A stretch of 64,000 nucleotides of DNA from Exobasidium rhododendri (Eukaryota > Basidiomycota > Exobasidiomycetes > Exobasidiales > Exobasidiaceae): assembly GCA_026210745.1 (NCBI GenBank), contig CP110630.1, positions 6,572,001 through 6,636,000 of the forward strand, written 5' to 3'. Position 1 is the stretch's first letter; each line of letters begins with the position of its first letter. A model generated the notes under the pieces. That model saw nothing but the letters and a program-made list of their open reading frames with translations, had not been told where the DNA came from and did not search any database. This document shows positions 24,156 through 34,933 of the stretch, in pieces. A program made the position numbers and the translations under genes.

Positions 24156-24738
24156 CCCCTTCATTTCCCCATGAGAGAGGGTTTGGTCCCTCCATCGTGA
24201 ATGAAAAACTGTACACTCCCCATCTGCTCGACTCTATCAAACTTTAAAATTGCACACAGTCTCTGCAGTCAGTCCAGAGAATCTTGCGCGAGTCGCTTGT
24301 GGGAGCGCGTCCGTATGCCTCGCGTGGCAGTGGCTTGGCGAGAGGCACAAAGGCGGTGTGCGAAATGGCTTGGCTGCATCGAAAAGTCAGGATTGGGAGC
24401 GCGATCACTGTGAATAGACAGGACAGGTTCCACTCTACCAATCTTCCAGCAGACGTCACACTGCGACTCATCTCACGTAGGGGTGGCTGTACCAGGACAG
24501 AAAAGATTGGCTGGATATTTTTGTGAAAACTGCCGGCGATTTTTAGAAGCACATTCTACCCTTTCGCCCCCCCCCCAACTCCCCAAAAATAGATCCTTTC
24601 TGTGACGAGGGAAATTCCCCCTCCACCAGAATCTGCACTTCAGCGGCATCTACCGCTCCACTACGCTAATCTCAATCTGCTAGTCGTCCATCAATTAGGT
24701 CTCCCTCCTACAAGCGGCACGTAGCATAAACGATCACC

Positions 24739-25521
24739 ATGGGTAACAAGGCAAGCAAATTGACGCCTGAGCAGTTGGTGGACCTACAAAAGAGTACATA
24801 CTGTAAGTCTCACTCACGCTCTACAAAGAAAGAATAGTGCAGTGTTGGCTCCTCTTTTACTGATTACATGTCCCATCACATCAGTCGATCGCAAAGAGCT
24901 ACAACAGTGGTACAAAGGCTTCCTGAAAGATTGCCCTTCCGGAGTCTTGGACAAGGCGGAATTTGCAAGGATCTACAAGCAATTCTTTCCTTTTGGAGAC
25001 CCCTCGACATTTGCTGATTTCGTTTTCAATGTCTTTGATGAGAATAAGAATGGAACAATCGACTTCAAGGAATTCATTTGTGCTCTGAGCGTTACCTCAA
25101 GGGGTAGACTGGATGAGAAACTACGATGGGCTTTTCAGCTGTACGATATTGATGGAGACGGCACGATCACATACGATGAAATGTTGACGATCGTCAGGAG
25201 TATCTACAAGATGACGGGGCAGATGGTCAAACTGCCAGAGGATGAGGACACGCCAGCGAAGGTGAGCATCCCAGACAGAGAGTGGGGGGGGGGGGGCAAC
25301 ATGTCGGCTTACTCACTCTTCAACAGCGAGTGGACAAGCTGTTTGCAATGATGGACAAGGACAAGAATGCCCAATTATCGTTTGAGGAATTCCAAGAGGG
25401 TTCAAAGAAAGGTGCGTGCTCAACAATATGAGGAAGATTTTGTGACAAAAGCTGATTGTCGAGTCTTTTTGCAGATCCGACCATTGTTCAGGCCCTGTCG
25501 CTGTACGATGGACTAGTATGA
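24739..25521 (+). CDS. NCS1: Neuronal calcium sensor 1 / frequenin homologue
   Basis: Four exons (24739..24802, 24885..25261, 25327..25411, 25475..25521); 190 aa, exactly the length of the family. NCS-1 binds calcium and activates phosphatidylinositol 4-kinase (Pik1 in yeast). MGNKASKL is an N-myristoylation signal. EF-hand loops are [24 protein letters not shown] and [12 protein letters not shown]; the first EF hand is degenerate with a Cys-Pro (KDCPSG), as usual for the family. The second intron holds a 13-G run (25284-25296). A lipid-kinase regulator sits next to the lipid kinase FAB1, but I see no sign that this is more than chance. Confidence 0.96.
25284..25296 (+). repeat. Homopolymer of 13 G inside NCS1 intron 2
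   Basis: An uninterrupted run of 13 G starts 22 bases after the GTGAGC donor of NCS1 intron 2. It may be length-variable or hard to sequence. It does not affect the coding frame. Confidence 0.9.
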
Positions 25522-25625
25522 TGGTGCCTCCTTCACTCTTCATACGGTCTACGCCTTGCATCTATCTCTGATCTTCATCTTATTTTTAGTCTATCATACA
25601 ATCATCTAATTTCAAGAAACTCTTA

Positions 25626-26662
25626 TCATTCCAGGGCAGCACCCACACAACGATCGTGTCGTTCCTTCTTGTGAATCGACTCTGCCTGCAGTGCTTCAAT
25701 CACTTGTGCTCCTCTGAACCAGTCGACGACGAGGATGAGATCGGGTTTGGGTGCACCTCCCTTCCTTTTGCTCCTCTTCTCCTTCCACTCTCCTACACTG
25801 TTGCTGAGATGAGACGCAAGACCTAGCCGATCAATCGTGTCTCGAATGCCTTTGTTTTCTCCTAATATCAGTCCCACATCCGCTTCAAGCAGTGCAGGCA
25901 AGTCGGTGTTACTGTCACCAGCGAATATCTTCAATACGCTTCCTTCTCGGCCTGCCAAGATGCGCTTCATCTCTCTCAATTTATGCTGAGCGATTCTTAT
26001 TCCAGGATTGCTATTATTGTTGCTGTTGTTGCCGCCATGACCTCCCGCATCGTTGCTTTTGGTGAGCTTGCCAGTGCCCTTTCCAGTCTGAGGATCAAGC
26101 TCGATCTCATTTGCACATATCGAGGTGGGAGTGATTGTCCCTTGTAGACCCGCTTTGATGAAACGAGCAGACCAACCGACACTGATGATGTGCATCTCGA
26201 GACCTTTGCTTTTCTGGAACGACGCTGACTTGGATGTCATCTCCCTCCAACCTTCTCGGAATCGCACCTTCTCCACTGCTCTCTGGTCCATAAGAACTGA
26301 ATCAAAGTCCTCGAACAGTCCCCCTCTTTCGATTCTTTCTTGTGAGGCCAATTCAACTTCATCCAGGCTTTCCAGATACTTCATTTGAGATGCGATACAA
26401 TTCCTCTCCTTGTCAGGATATGCTGCATCGTGCGCTTTCAGATCTGCAAAATAAGCTTCTCCATAGGAAGAAAACGCTGGACCAGGGTGAGTGCCATCAG
26501 GTGGTGCTATCGCATTCAGAGTGTCATGACTGGTCACTGTCTCGTCCCAATCGAAGAATAAGACAAGTTCCTTCTTCTTCTCCTGTGAAGAAGACTGCTT
26601 TGTAGGGCGTCAGAAGACCTTCTACCCCACTACCACTCGTCGACATCAGGCCTCACCTCCAT
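25626..26662 (-). CDS. HAD-superfamily phosphatase (phosphoserine-phosphatase-like)
   Basis: Proposed exons are complement(25626..26597, 26657..26662), giving 325 aa. Exon 1 is only six bases (ATGGAG) before GTGAGG. The 59-nt intron contains a CTGAC branch-like sequence and ends CAAAG. Without it there is no ATG ahead of catalytic motif I. HAD motifs: LVLFFDWDET (nucleophile Asp and general acid Asp, motif I), IISVGWS (motif II), and GDSNTDLPAL (motif IV metal Asp). An Asn/Gly-rich insert (about bases 26000-26060) interrupts the core. Substrate unknown; small fungal HAD phosphatases of this layout are poorly characterised. The 3' end is convergent with NCS1 (about 100 bp apart). Confidence 0.75.
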
Positions 26663-26805
26663 TTGGGTTGGTCAGGGCGCACAGTGATGGCTGGGGGATC
26701 TCAGAGAAAAGTAAGATGGGGTGCTTCTCAAAAAGACAAATAAACTGAAGTGGAGGCGACCCTTCTCCTTCCCCCTCACCTTTAGTGACATACTTCTGCC
26801 TTTTG

Positions 26806-26852
<47 letters not shown>

Positions 26853-26963
26853 GCCAAGACTTCTAAAAGAGACGGACTCTCTCGAGCACGCCGCAAACTT
26901 CAGTCATCCCGTTAGTCATTGCATAAAAAGCTCGTCGTTAGACACGAATAAACACTACATCTA
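26663..26963. other. Gap between HAD gene and KGD1, mostly a CA microsatellite
   Basis: This 301-bp space holds the presumed promoter and 5' leader of the HAD gene and the 3' trailer of KGD1, both on the minus strand. The (CA)n tract at 26809-26849 dominates it. The short ORFs across it on both strands are products of the dinucleotide repeat and are not genes. Confidence 0.7.
26809..26849. repeat. (CA)20 dinucleotide microsatellite
   Basis: 41 bases of perfect CA alternation. It lies about 150 bp upstream of the HAD gene start on the opposite strand. Likely polymorphic between isolates; alternating purine-pyrimidine tracts of this kind can adopt Z-DNA. Confidence 0.97.
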
Positions 26964-29900
26964 TTACGCTGCATCGCTTGCCTTCTTGTCCAAATTAAAC
27001 GAATCACTAAGCAACTCATCTAGTTCTCGCTTGTGAGCCTGCTTGTTACCGGTCGCAACAGACGAGTAAGGTGGTCGACTGGCCAGCAGTGTCAGGGAAT
27101 CCTTGTGGTGCTCTGAGTTTCTGCACACCGTCCTCAATCGCGGCTGGACAAATCCGAACCAACCACCGTTCAAGGGCTCTTCCTGACTGAAACAGATGTC
27201 TGAGTTGGGGTACGAGTCAATGGCCGCTTTGATATCATCAAAGGGAAAGGGGGCAAATTGTTCAATACGACTGATGGCCACGTTGTCGATCTTGTTGTCG
27301 CGTCGATACTTCATCAAAGCGTAGTAGTTCTGCCCCGTTGTGATGATGTGTCGCTTGATCTGGTCATGAGGTACAAGCGCATCCTTGCCCTCTGAATGAT
27401 GCGGGTCAGGAATGAACTTCTTGAACGCTGTGCCGGGCAACATGTCGTCCAGGCTGGAACGTGCTTCAGGGTGACGAAGCAGACTCTTACTGAAGAACAT
27501 GATCAACGGCTTTCGGAAGTCTCGATGAACTTGTCGACGGAGGACGTGGAAGACATTGCTGGGCACAGAGCAGTACACCACAGCCATATTACCGTCTTGA
27601 TGCTGACGCTCCATCTTCTCTGGCGTTGGGTAGACAAAGGGATTGTCATCGATCAACTGCAGGAATCTCTCCGGTCGTGCGGAGGAATGTTCCGGTCCTT
27701 GTCCATCATACCCGTGGGGCAGACTCATCACCAGTCCACTCCTTGCAAACCACTTTCGCTCTTGGGAAGCAATGTACTGATCGATGATGCACTGCGCATT
27801 GTTGGCAAAGTCGCCGAACTGGGCCTCCCAGATGGTGAGATTCTTGGGGTCGACCAAGCTGAAACCCAACTCAAAGCCGAGACAACCGAACTCTGACAGA
27901 CTGGAGTTGCAGATGACGAATGGTCCTTGATTCTTGTCAATGTTGCTGAGTGGGACGTAGATGTCTTCCGTCTTCTGGTCGTGCAAGACGGCATGACGCT
28001 GACTGAACGTACCTCTTTCCACATCCTGACCACTGACTCGGACGTATGTTCCTTCCAAGACCATCGTTCCAAATGCCAGTGCTTCAGCTGTGCTCATGTC
28101 TAGTCCTTCGCCTTCGTCGATTGTCTTCAATCTGGTCTTCAAGATACGTCCGAGATTCTTGTGTACGTTGAAGTCGTCGGGATAGGAAGCAGAGGTCTTT
28201 CCGACAGACTTGAGTGTCTCCATCTCCACACCCGTGTCCTTGTGGTCTAGGATCTGTTCGGCAAGCTCTTTTGGTGAGGGGAAGCCATCCCAAGCGCTGC
28301 TCAACCATTCCCGTTCACCGGGCGTGTATGTCTTGCTCTTCACCGACGCTTCCTCGAGCAGGTCCCACACCCACTTCTTGTGCTCGTCAATGTCCTTTTG
28401 CGTAAAGCTGCCTTCGTCTACCAAGCGTTTAGCGTACTGCGTCACCGTCGTCTCTTGCTTGCTGATCGCTTCGTACATTCTGGGTTGGGTGAAACTAGGC
28501 TGATCTGTTTCATTGTGACCGTGTCTTCGGTAGCAGACAAGATCAATGACAACATCCTTCTTGTACTTTGCTCTCCAGTCGGCTGCCAACTGACAGACAA
28601 AGGTGACGGCCTCTACGTCGTCACCGTTGACGTGGAAGATGGGCGCATCGATGGACTTGGCAATATCAGAGGGGTAAGGGGTAGACCGCGCAAATCGAGG
28701 ATCGGTAGTGAAACCAATCTGGTTGTTGACGACAATGTGAATCGTTCCTCCCGTTGCGTAATTTGGTAGATTGTACATTCCCATAGTCTCATAAACGACA
28801 CCTTGACCAGCGAAGGCAGCATCACCGTGCATCAACAGAGCCATAGAAGTCTCGTGCGTCGAGTCGCCGGCGAAATCTTGCAAAGCTCTCGTCTTTCCTA
28901 GTACGACAGGATCTTCTGCTTCCAGATGCGAAGGATTGGCGACCAAGGATAGAGCTACTTTCTTGCCGGAGGGTGTAGGTCGAACGTAGTTGGCGCCCAA
29001 ATGGTACTTGACATCTCCACCACCATCATCGTCATCGGAACCAGCAAAGTCGTGCAGGATGCCTTCGATTGGACGACGAATGACGTTGGCAAGAACATTA
29101 AGACGACCTCGATGAGGCATCCCGATGGTGATCGAATTGACGCCATGTTCAACAGTTCGGTCAATGAGTGCTTTCAGACCAGGAATCAACGATTCACCTC
29201 CTTCCAGTCCGAATCGCTTTTCATTGGGGTACTTGCTAGCAATGAATCGCTCAAAGCTATCACTCCAAATCAGTCGATCGAGAATCGTTCGCTTCTCCTC
29301 GATACTGTAAAGGAAGGGGTTCGGTGTCTCCAGTCTTTCACGAAGCCAGTCACATTTGTCACGATCAGGAATGTGTACGTATTGTGTACCGATTGACCCG
29401 CCTATATATGAAGCGGTATCAGAAGATCAAAACATGTTCAGCGCTTTCAGTGAGTCTGTAGATCTATCGCCACTCCTCACTCACAGTAGATGTGCTTGCA
29501 GGCATCAACTACCTCGCCAATCGTCAGCTTCTCGACACCGTTCTTCACAAAGTTGGGCAGAAGTCCCGGTCCCAGTCGCATTTCTCGCTTCAGGTCTGAC
29601 TCCGTCCAGCCGTAGTGCTCGATGGTCAGTTCAGAGGGGATGTCGTCCAGGTTGGGGTGAACAATGCCCAAGGGATCGAGAACGGCGATGCCGTGACCTC
29701 GTACTTGGTAAGCTCGAACGAGTAGCTGAAGTTTTAGATGATCATCGACACTCTCGCCACTTTGGAAGGAAGACGGTTCAATGGAAGCATCGATTGGGAT
29801 CGCCATACGCGAAGGTGGCGGTTGGAACGCATCCTGAGAGCGCATTCCTTTGCTCATCCCATTGAAGTATGTGCTCCAACTTGCATGTACTGAGGATGGA

Positions 29901-30130
29901 TCTTCCTTCCAGAGTCGCTGCATCTCTTCGATGTAGTACGAATTGCCCGAATTTACCCATTGGTCTGAAGCAGAAGGCGAGTCTGCTTTTGCAGGTGCCG
30001 GACTGGCTAGGGACTGTTTTCGAGACGTGTGGAGCGAGCGAAGTGTGGCTGGCACAAACGGCGCCTTGACGAATGAAGGGCCAGCAATACGCTGATGCAG
30101 TCTACCGGCATTACCAAAAGTGCGAAGCAT
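26964..30130 (-). CDS. KGD1: 2-oxoglutarate dehydrogenase E1 component
   Basis: Two exons: complement(26964..29401, 29485..30130), with an 83-nt intron that splits a Cys codon and restores [15 protein letters not shown]; 1027 aa (yeast Kgd1 is 1014). It is the thiamine-diphosphate-dependent E1 of the mitochondrial 2-oxoglutarate dehydrogenase complex. It begins with an Arg/Ser-rich mitochondrial presequence ([17 protein letters not shown]). The family [15 protein letters not shown] E2-binding block follows, then [10 protein letters not shown], the [18 protein letters not shown] thiamine-diphosphate region, [13 protein letters not shown], and the C-terminal [15 protein letters not shown]. The ATG at 30130 starts the presequence; the frame is open further up without a better start. 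Confidence 0.96.
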
Positions 30131-30636
30131 GGTGGCGAGCTTCGTCTTTGTGGAGAGAGAGAGAGAGAATGATGCAGAGGCGGAGGCACGGGTAAGGGGC
30201 AAAAGGTGAAAGGTGAAAAGACAAGGGCGAAAGGAAAATCAGTATAATTACTCAAAAGACGAGACATCACACCTTGAGGGCGTATCATGACACGCCTGGA
30301 TGCTCGACTGACTCACCCAATCGGTGTGTGGCGGCAGTGTTGGTCGGGTTGGCTATGTTTAGAAAAAGGGGAGGGTGGGACTCGCTTCAGATCTACGTTG
30401 CCAAATTCGACTCGGAATCTACGGAGGATTACATCGGACCTCGCGTCACGAGCCAGAGAAGGGGCCGCCTGGTGGGTCATTCCCATTTGGACTGGGGAAG
30501 GTAAAAAGAGCAAGGCAGCGCATCTCATTAATGTGCATTTATTGATGATGGCGAGGGAGATGGGGGGAGTGGTATACAGTAAAGGCAGATCGTACACAGT
30601 AGGACAGAGGAAGGCATCAAAGCTCGTACTCGTTCT
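30131..30636. other. Intergenic region, KGD1 promoter side
   Basis: 506 bp between the KGD1 start and the end of the next minus-strand gene. It contains a purine run of GA repeats near 30149-30168 that belongs to the KGD1 leader, and a C/G-mixed middle. ORFs of up to 130 codons across it have no good codon pattern or motif. I see no RNA gene. Confidence 0.6.
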
Positions 30637-32193
30637 TCACTTCTTCTGCAGCCACTTCTCGCCGCGATCCATCAGATGAGAGCCGCCTAGGTTGAGGATC
30701 TTTATCGCGCCCGACGATTCAGCGGCAGCTTTGGCCTTCGCGGTCCAGTGCGGTGTAGTGACCTTCTCAGCGCCAATGACTTGTGGAATGGGCTTGCTTG
30801 GATCATCAGCCATTGTTGCGACATTGGTACTGGCATCAGGCTCTTTCTCGCTGGTAGCCTCACTGGTAGTGGCGACCTTTGACGCTTCACTGCTCCCGTC
30901 TCCACTCAGGAGGAGCAACATTGCCTCCTCGACTTTGCTCTTCCTCTCCTCTTCTTGTTCATGACTGGTGGGCAACTCTCCCACTTTCGCCCTTGCTTGA
31001 GCGATCTGGTCGTCATTGAAGCCCATCTCCTCTAAAATTCTTGCAAGAGTGGGCGGTCGGTTGGGATCATCATCCGGCGGAGGAGCTGGACTTTGCGTTC
31101 CCTCTCTCGGATTCGCTGGAATCAAACGATCCACCTTCTCATCGGAATCATCGATCTCTTCGATAGGTGCTGGTTCCGTAGGTCCTCGTCTGATGCGTGA
31201 ATATACCCACTGAGACGACTCACTCAACTTTTCATAAAGCTGGCGTTGATGCCTTTCGTAGCTTGTCTCTTCCTTTGGCTCGGTACCATCCTGGAGTGCC
31301 GCGAGTCCAGAAAAGGAGCTTTGCGAATCGGTGATCTCATCTTTGCCTTCCTTGTTCTTGCCTTTCGCTTGTTGGCTGAGCGAAGACCACCACGTCTTGA
31401 TGGACCCCTCACCTGTTCCATCACCGAAAGCAGCTTTGCCATCCTCCACGTTCTCAGAGTCACTGACAACCACAAATGCTTCCAATGTATCTGTTTCGAT
31501 GATGAGCAGGCCATCCATCTCTGTAGCTCGAGGGCCCCCTTTTATTCTGATCGTTCGTTCTCCCTTCATGTACCATCCTGCAGAGCTCACAACACTCCCC
31601 TCGAGTAGGCCTTTTAGTACCTTCTTGGCTTCCTTCACCCTCGCATTCTCGTCCCAGGCAAACCAGCTGCTCCCACCCTTCTCCTTCTGCTTCCTTTCCA
31701 ATTCACTCTGTGCTGGGCCACCCAATTGAGCTTCGGCTGCTTTCTTGCCAAGGAGGGCACCACCTCCCAATCCAAGCACCTGACCAATCTGGACAATGTG
31801 CTGCCCCTTCTGAGCGTACTTGTACAGTCTTCGAGCAGTCGGAGCTTGAGCAGCGGCGGTTGCACCAATTCTGGCAGAGATCGAGGTGACAGCAGCCGTC
31901 ACTCCCCCAGCTGCCGTTGTCGCTCCTGCAACCCAGACTGCTCCTGCTCCAAGGCTTAACACGCACAGTGAGATACCAATTGGCGCAGCTAGTGACTCTA
32001 CCATCGTGTACTCGTTGTTGTCGGTGCCACCTCGGGCGATTCGGGCTTCTATGGTGAACCAGACTCGTCCAACATTCTTGAAGACTGCGGGTGTGCCGGG
32101 TCGAACATTGTTCACATAGTACAAAGGGGATACGTGCCTCAGAGAAATGTGAAGAGGAACTTGCGTATCGTTGTATATCGTGATAGTGGGCAT
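30637..32193 (-). CDS. Unrecognised 518-aa protein with Gly/Ala-rich membrane segment and UBA-like motif
   Basis: Intronless, 518 aa, ATG at 32193. The first about 60 residues look like a beta-rich domain (TITIYNDTQVPLHISLRH; KNVGRVWFTIEAR). A Gly/Ala/Val-rich hydrophobic stretch follows at about 70-110 that could cross or insert into a membrane, then a second small Gly-rich patch (QVLGLGGGALLGK). A conserved-looking middle block (GLLIIETDTLEAFVVVSDSE) leads into a disordered Pro/Glu-rich tail. That tail carries LARILEEMGFNDDQIAQAR, which resembles a UBA/CUE helix with its MGF loop. No family is recognised. The coding quality and length argue it is a real gene. Membrane or lipid association and ubiquitin binding are inference only. 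Confidence 0.8.
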   Translation of the reverse strand: MPTITIYNDTQVPLHISLRHVSPLYYVNNVRPGTPAVFKNVGRVWFTIEARIARGGTDNNEYTMVESLAAPIGISLCVLSLGAGAVWVAGATTAAGGVTAAVTSISARIGATAAAQAPTARRLYKYAQKGQHIVQIGQVLGLGGGALLGKKAAEAQLGGPAQSELERKQKEKGGSSWFAWDENARVKEAKKVLKGLLEGSVVSSAGWYMKGERTIRIKGGPRATEMDGLLIIETDTLEAFVVVSDSENVEDGKAAFGDGTGEGSIKTWWSSLSQQAKGKNKEGKDEITDSQSSFSGLAALQDGTEPKEETSYERHQRQLYEKLSESSQWVYSRIRRGPTEPAPIEEIDDSDEKVDRLIPANPREGTQSPAPPPDDDPNRPPTLARILEEMGFNDDQIAQARAKVGELPTSHEQEEERKSKVEEAMLLLLSGDGSSEASKVATTSEATSEKEPDASTNVATMADDPSKPIPQVIGAEKVTTPHWTAKAKAAAESSGAIKILNLGGSHLMDRGEKWLQKK

Positions 32194-33025
32194 GGTGGGC
32201 GCAAGTTTAAAGCGGGTCTTTTCAATTGCAGGCGATTTAGGACCGAGCTGAGCTGTGGAAGAGATGGGCGTAGAGTACTGCCAATGTGCGATGATGCGCC
32301 CTTGGTTGCGAATATAGGGTCGTTGCGATGAAGAAGAGGGACAGATAACACTGCTGAGGAGAGCCCTGAGAACAAGAGGAATAAAGTAGAAGTTTCACAG
32401 GTGTGGAGGGGTCCTAGAAGAAAAGGGCCAGTGGCTGTGACGACAGAGTTGCATAAATCCAACGCGCTATAATCAGTTGACTGTCTGAAAGTCGTCCCCC
32501 CCGCGTACGCTGGTGCTTGTGGTGCGGTGTCGCTGCAAGGCTGAGGTGTGCGGCGCAGACAAGGCCAGTCATCTGGTCGTAACCATGAACGTTGCTGGAA
32601 ATTGTCATCACTTCAATAGGGAGTGGTCCTTTGATTAGCATTGAGAGAAGTAGGCAAAGGCGTTCGCCCAGAGGGTGCGCTTGGGATCAGTGAGGACGGC
32701 TGAATGGCACGACGGGCTGAGGGACAGGATTAGTTATTTCCCTACAATGCGCTGTGTTTGGAGGTAGCTCGGTCTAGCATTGAGCTTTTCTTGCTTACAG
32801 TCCTGCGCACTGCTGCTATCAGTGGATGCAGCAGCGTATAGAAGGAGCAATCTGTCTCTTTCTCTCCCGTCCCTCTCCCCTTCCCTTGCCCAACACGACC
32901 TTTGCAAGCTGGACTTGACAAAAAGATACATACCCGAGCTGGACTCTTTCGCAATCAATCCCACTCTCCTCATAAGGCCTTCTTAATCAATCTTTATAGT
33001 GTCAACGCCTTGTAAGCCTCATACG
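32194..33025. other. Divergent intergenic region upstream of secreted protein 1
   Basis: 832 bp between two divergent starts. No convincing ORF: candidates of 60-107 codons run across both strands without family motifs. The CT-rich part at 32850-32890 and the short leader before 33026 probably belong to the secreted gene. No tRNA-like structure was seen. Confidence 0.6.
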
Positions 33026-34186
33026 ATGATCACCAACAAGCCCCTCTATACCTTCATCGTCTTGGCGTTATCCTTGGTGCGAGCTGCACCCGTCGATAGC
33101 GACGAGACCATCCCGCAATTTCGAGTGATCGACCTGCTCCCCGCCCATTCAGGTCAATTGCAAGTAGGTCACCAAAGTGCTCAAGTGACTGCCCCTATGG
33201 ACACCAGCGTTCCCCACCATCCGAAGCAGCATCAAGTGAGAATCTTTGTGGATGGCCCAGCTGAACAGCCCTTTATCGGTGAATTCGATTTGAAGCAGCA
33301 GCAACAGGTCAAGCATCAGCATCATGGAGAGCGAAACCATCGAAAGCCGGAAAGCGAGCACTCGGACGACGATGACGATGACGATGATGATGAAAGTGAC
33401 TTAGAAGACGGAATTTGCATGGAAGCAAGTGAAGAGCTGGCCCAACATGTCGTCTCACTACGCAATTACATCGACACGCTCGATGAAAGAGAGTACAGCA
33501 CGTTCCTTGATCACTACGTCGATGAAGGAAGTGAGGATGATATGCTCGCCTTGGAACTGGCTCTCGAGCTCGAGGAGGACGAAGACGGAAAGCTGCTGAA
33601 GCCTGTTATTGACTGTGAGGACGCCCTCGAGTACGTGAGTCTTAAGGAGCTTTCCCGTCACGATCACGGACATCACGATCACACCCAAAAATTACTCGAG
33701 CACGAAATTGAGCAAGACATGGCATGTAGCAAGGAAGAGATGGAGAATGGAGAGTGCGAGTCAATCGAGTCACACCGACAAGCACGTAAGCACCTCCACC
33801 ACCAACATAATCAACATCATGACCATCGAGATCATCGTTTCCGAAAGGGAAAGGAGATCATCAGTCACCATCTACACCAACCTCTTTCGACTGTCCAATT
33901 GATTCAGGCAGATGGCGCTCCAGTTGGCGAGAATGCTACGAGGCCCCACTTCCATCACCAGCCAAATTATCATGATGCAGATCTCTTGGGCCCCGGCGGA
34001 CTTCATCCTTCGACCATGATCAATGCCAAAGCAGTCAGCAGCCCTTTGGCGTTCTCTTTCAGTCCCATGCCTGTGAAGCGGGAAGAAGGAAGTGCAGACG
34101 AGGAGGTGCTCGCCAAACGATCGCCAGTGCAAGTAGCTCAAGAGCTGTTTCAGACTCCCGTAGCTACTCAAGCATCACTTGCTTGA
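33026..34186 (+). CDS. Secreted His/Asp-rich proprotein 1 with Kex2-like sites
   Basis: Intronless, 386 aa. The ATG at 33026 opens a classic signal peptide (basic start, YTFIVLALSLVRAAP, cleavage near AAP). The mature part contains a nine-Asp run (about 33363-33390), an acidic helical region, several His clusters (HDHGHHDH; HHQHNQHHDHRDH), and the sequence ECESIE just ahead of the largest His tract. Near the C-terminus are dibasic sites (VKR, AKR) that Kex2-type proteases could cut. No enzyme motif is visible. His and Asp density suggests metal binding, which is inference. It is the first of a tandem pair with the gene at 34934, whose layout it shares. No family recognised. Confidence 0.85.
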   Translation: MITNKPLYTFIVLALSLVRAAPVDSDETIPQFRVIDLLPAHSGQLQVGHQSAQVTAPMDTSVPHHPKQHQVRIFVDGPAEQPFIGEFDLKQQQQVKHQHHGERNHRKPESEHSDDDDDDDDDESDLEDGICMEASEELAQHVVSLRNYIDTLDEREYSTFLDHYVDEGSEDDMLALELALELEEDEDGKLLKPVIDCEDALEYVSLKELSRHDHGHHDHTQKLLEHEIEQDMACSKEEMENGECESIESHRQARKHLHHQHNQHHDHRDHRFRKGKEIISHHLHQPLSTVQLIQADGAPVGENATRPHFHHQPNYHDADLLGPGGLHPSTMINAKAVSSPLAFSFSPMPVKREEGSADEEVLAKRSPVQVAQELFQTPVATQASLA

Positions 34187-34933
34187 CCAGACAAGTCGAA
34201 GCTGTGAGAGCAGTCAGTGCGAATAATGCCATACATAACCTGCACAAACATTCCGCTTTCCCGTCACAATCTCTGTATGTATACCACATGCCCTTTGAAA
34301 TGTCTCATTGAAATGTCTCATTGTCTTCTCCTGTACGTCTTTACACGGCAGCCAAAGGCGCATGGTACATGTCAGATCTTCTCAGCGATTTGCAGGGTAT
34401 AAGTTTGCTTTTGCGCCGATTCATGGCAGAAAATGTTACACCATCGTGAGGTGAGAGTATCGACTCAGACGTACGGCACAAGTCGATAGCAAGCAAGAGA
34501 AGAGTAGAAACGTCTTGTTAGTGGTCGTTGAGACGAGGCCAGTCTACATTGCGGCACTCGGCGTACAAACTGGCACAAGATTGACCGCCGCCAAGCGAAT
34601 TAGTACGGCTCGTATATTCAGAGACAGGCATTAGTCCTGCTGCATGAGGGCGTTTCGGGTGATGCCTGGGTGGGCTTAGCCTGATCAAGATCGCGATTGG
34701 AGTGAGGGCGCCTCAACTAGGGAGTAGCGACCTAAGATATAAGACTTGTACACTCTGTCGTCACTTTCCTCTTCTTTCCTTGACATACACGAGCTGGTCT
34801 CTATATTCATTCCTCACTCAAGCTGGTCTTGCAATCTTCTGATTATCACAGTCAGATTCCGAAAGATCCAAGATTGCTTGATAGGACGTCCCATCAGACT
34901 CACCATAGACACCAAAGATCCTGTTCAGCCAAG
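34187..34933. other. Intergenic region between the two secreted proprotein genes
   Basis: 747 bp of trailer and promoter. It contains a perfect 13-bp tandem duplication (GAAATGTCTCATT twice, 34297-34322). A TATAA occurs at 34738-34742, about 190 bp before the next ATG, and may be that gene's core promoter. No ORF with coding character. Confidence 0.6.
34297..34322. repeat. 13-bp direct tandem duplication
   Basis: GAAATGTCTCATT occurs twice with no spacer, 110 bp after the stop of secreted protein 1. Too short to be a mobile element footprint on its own evidence; replication slippage is the simplest origin. Confidence 0.9.

Noticed and set aside
24156..24738. 583-bp gap between FAB1 and NCS1 considered for a missed gene
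   Set aside because: Overlapping 70-100 codon ORFs on both strands have no motifs. There is a 10-C run at about 24567-24576 and a presumed NCS1 promoter, nothing else.
26646..26915. Several ORFs encoding long Cys/Val or His/Thr runs
   Set aside because: They are translations of the (CA)20 microsatellite in different frames and carry no independent signal.
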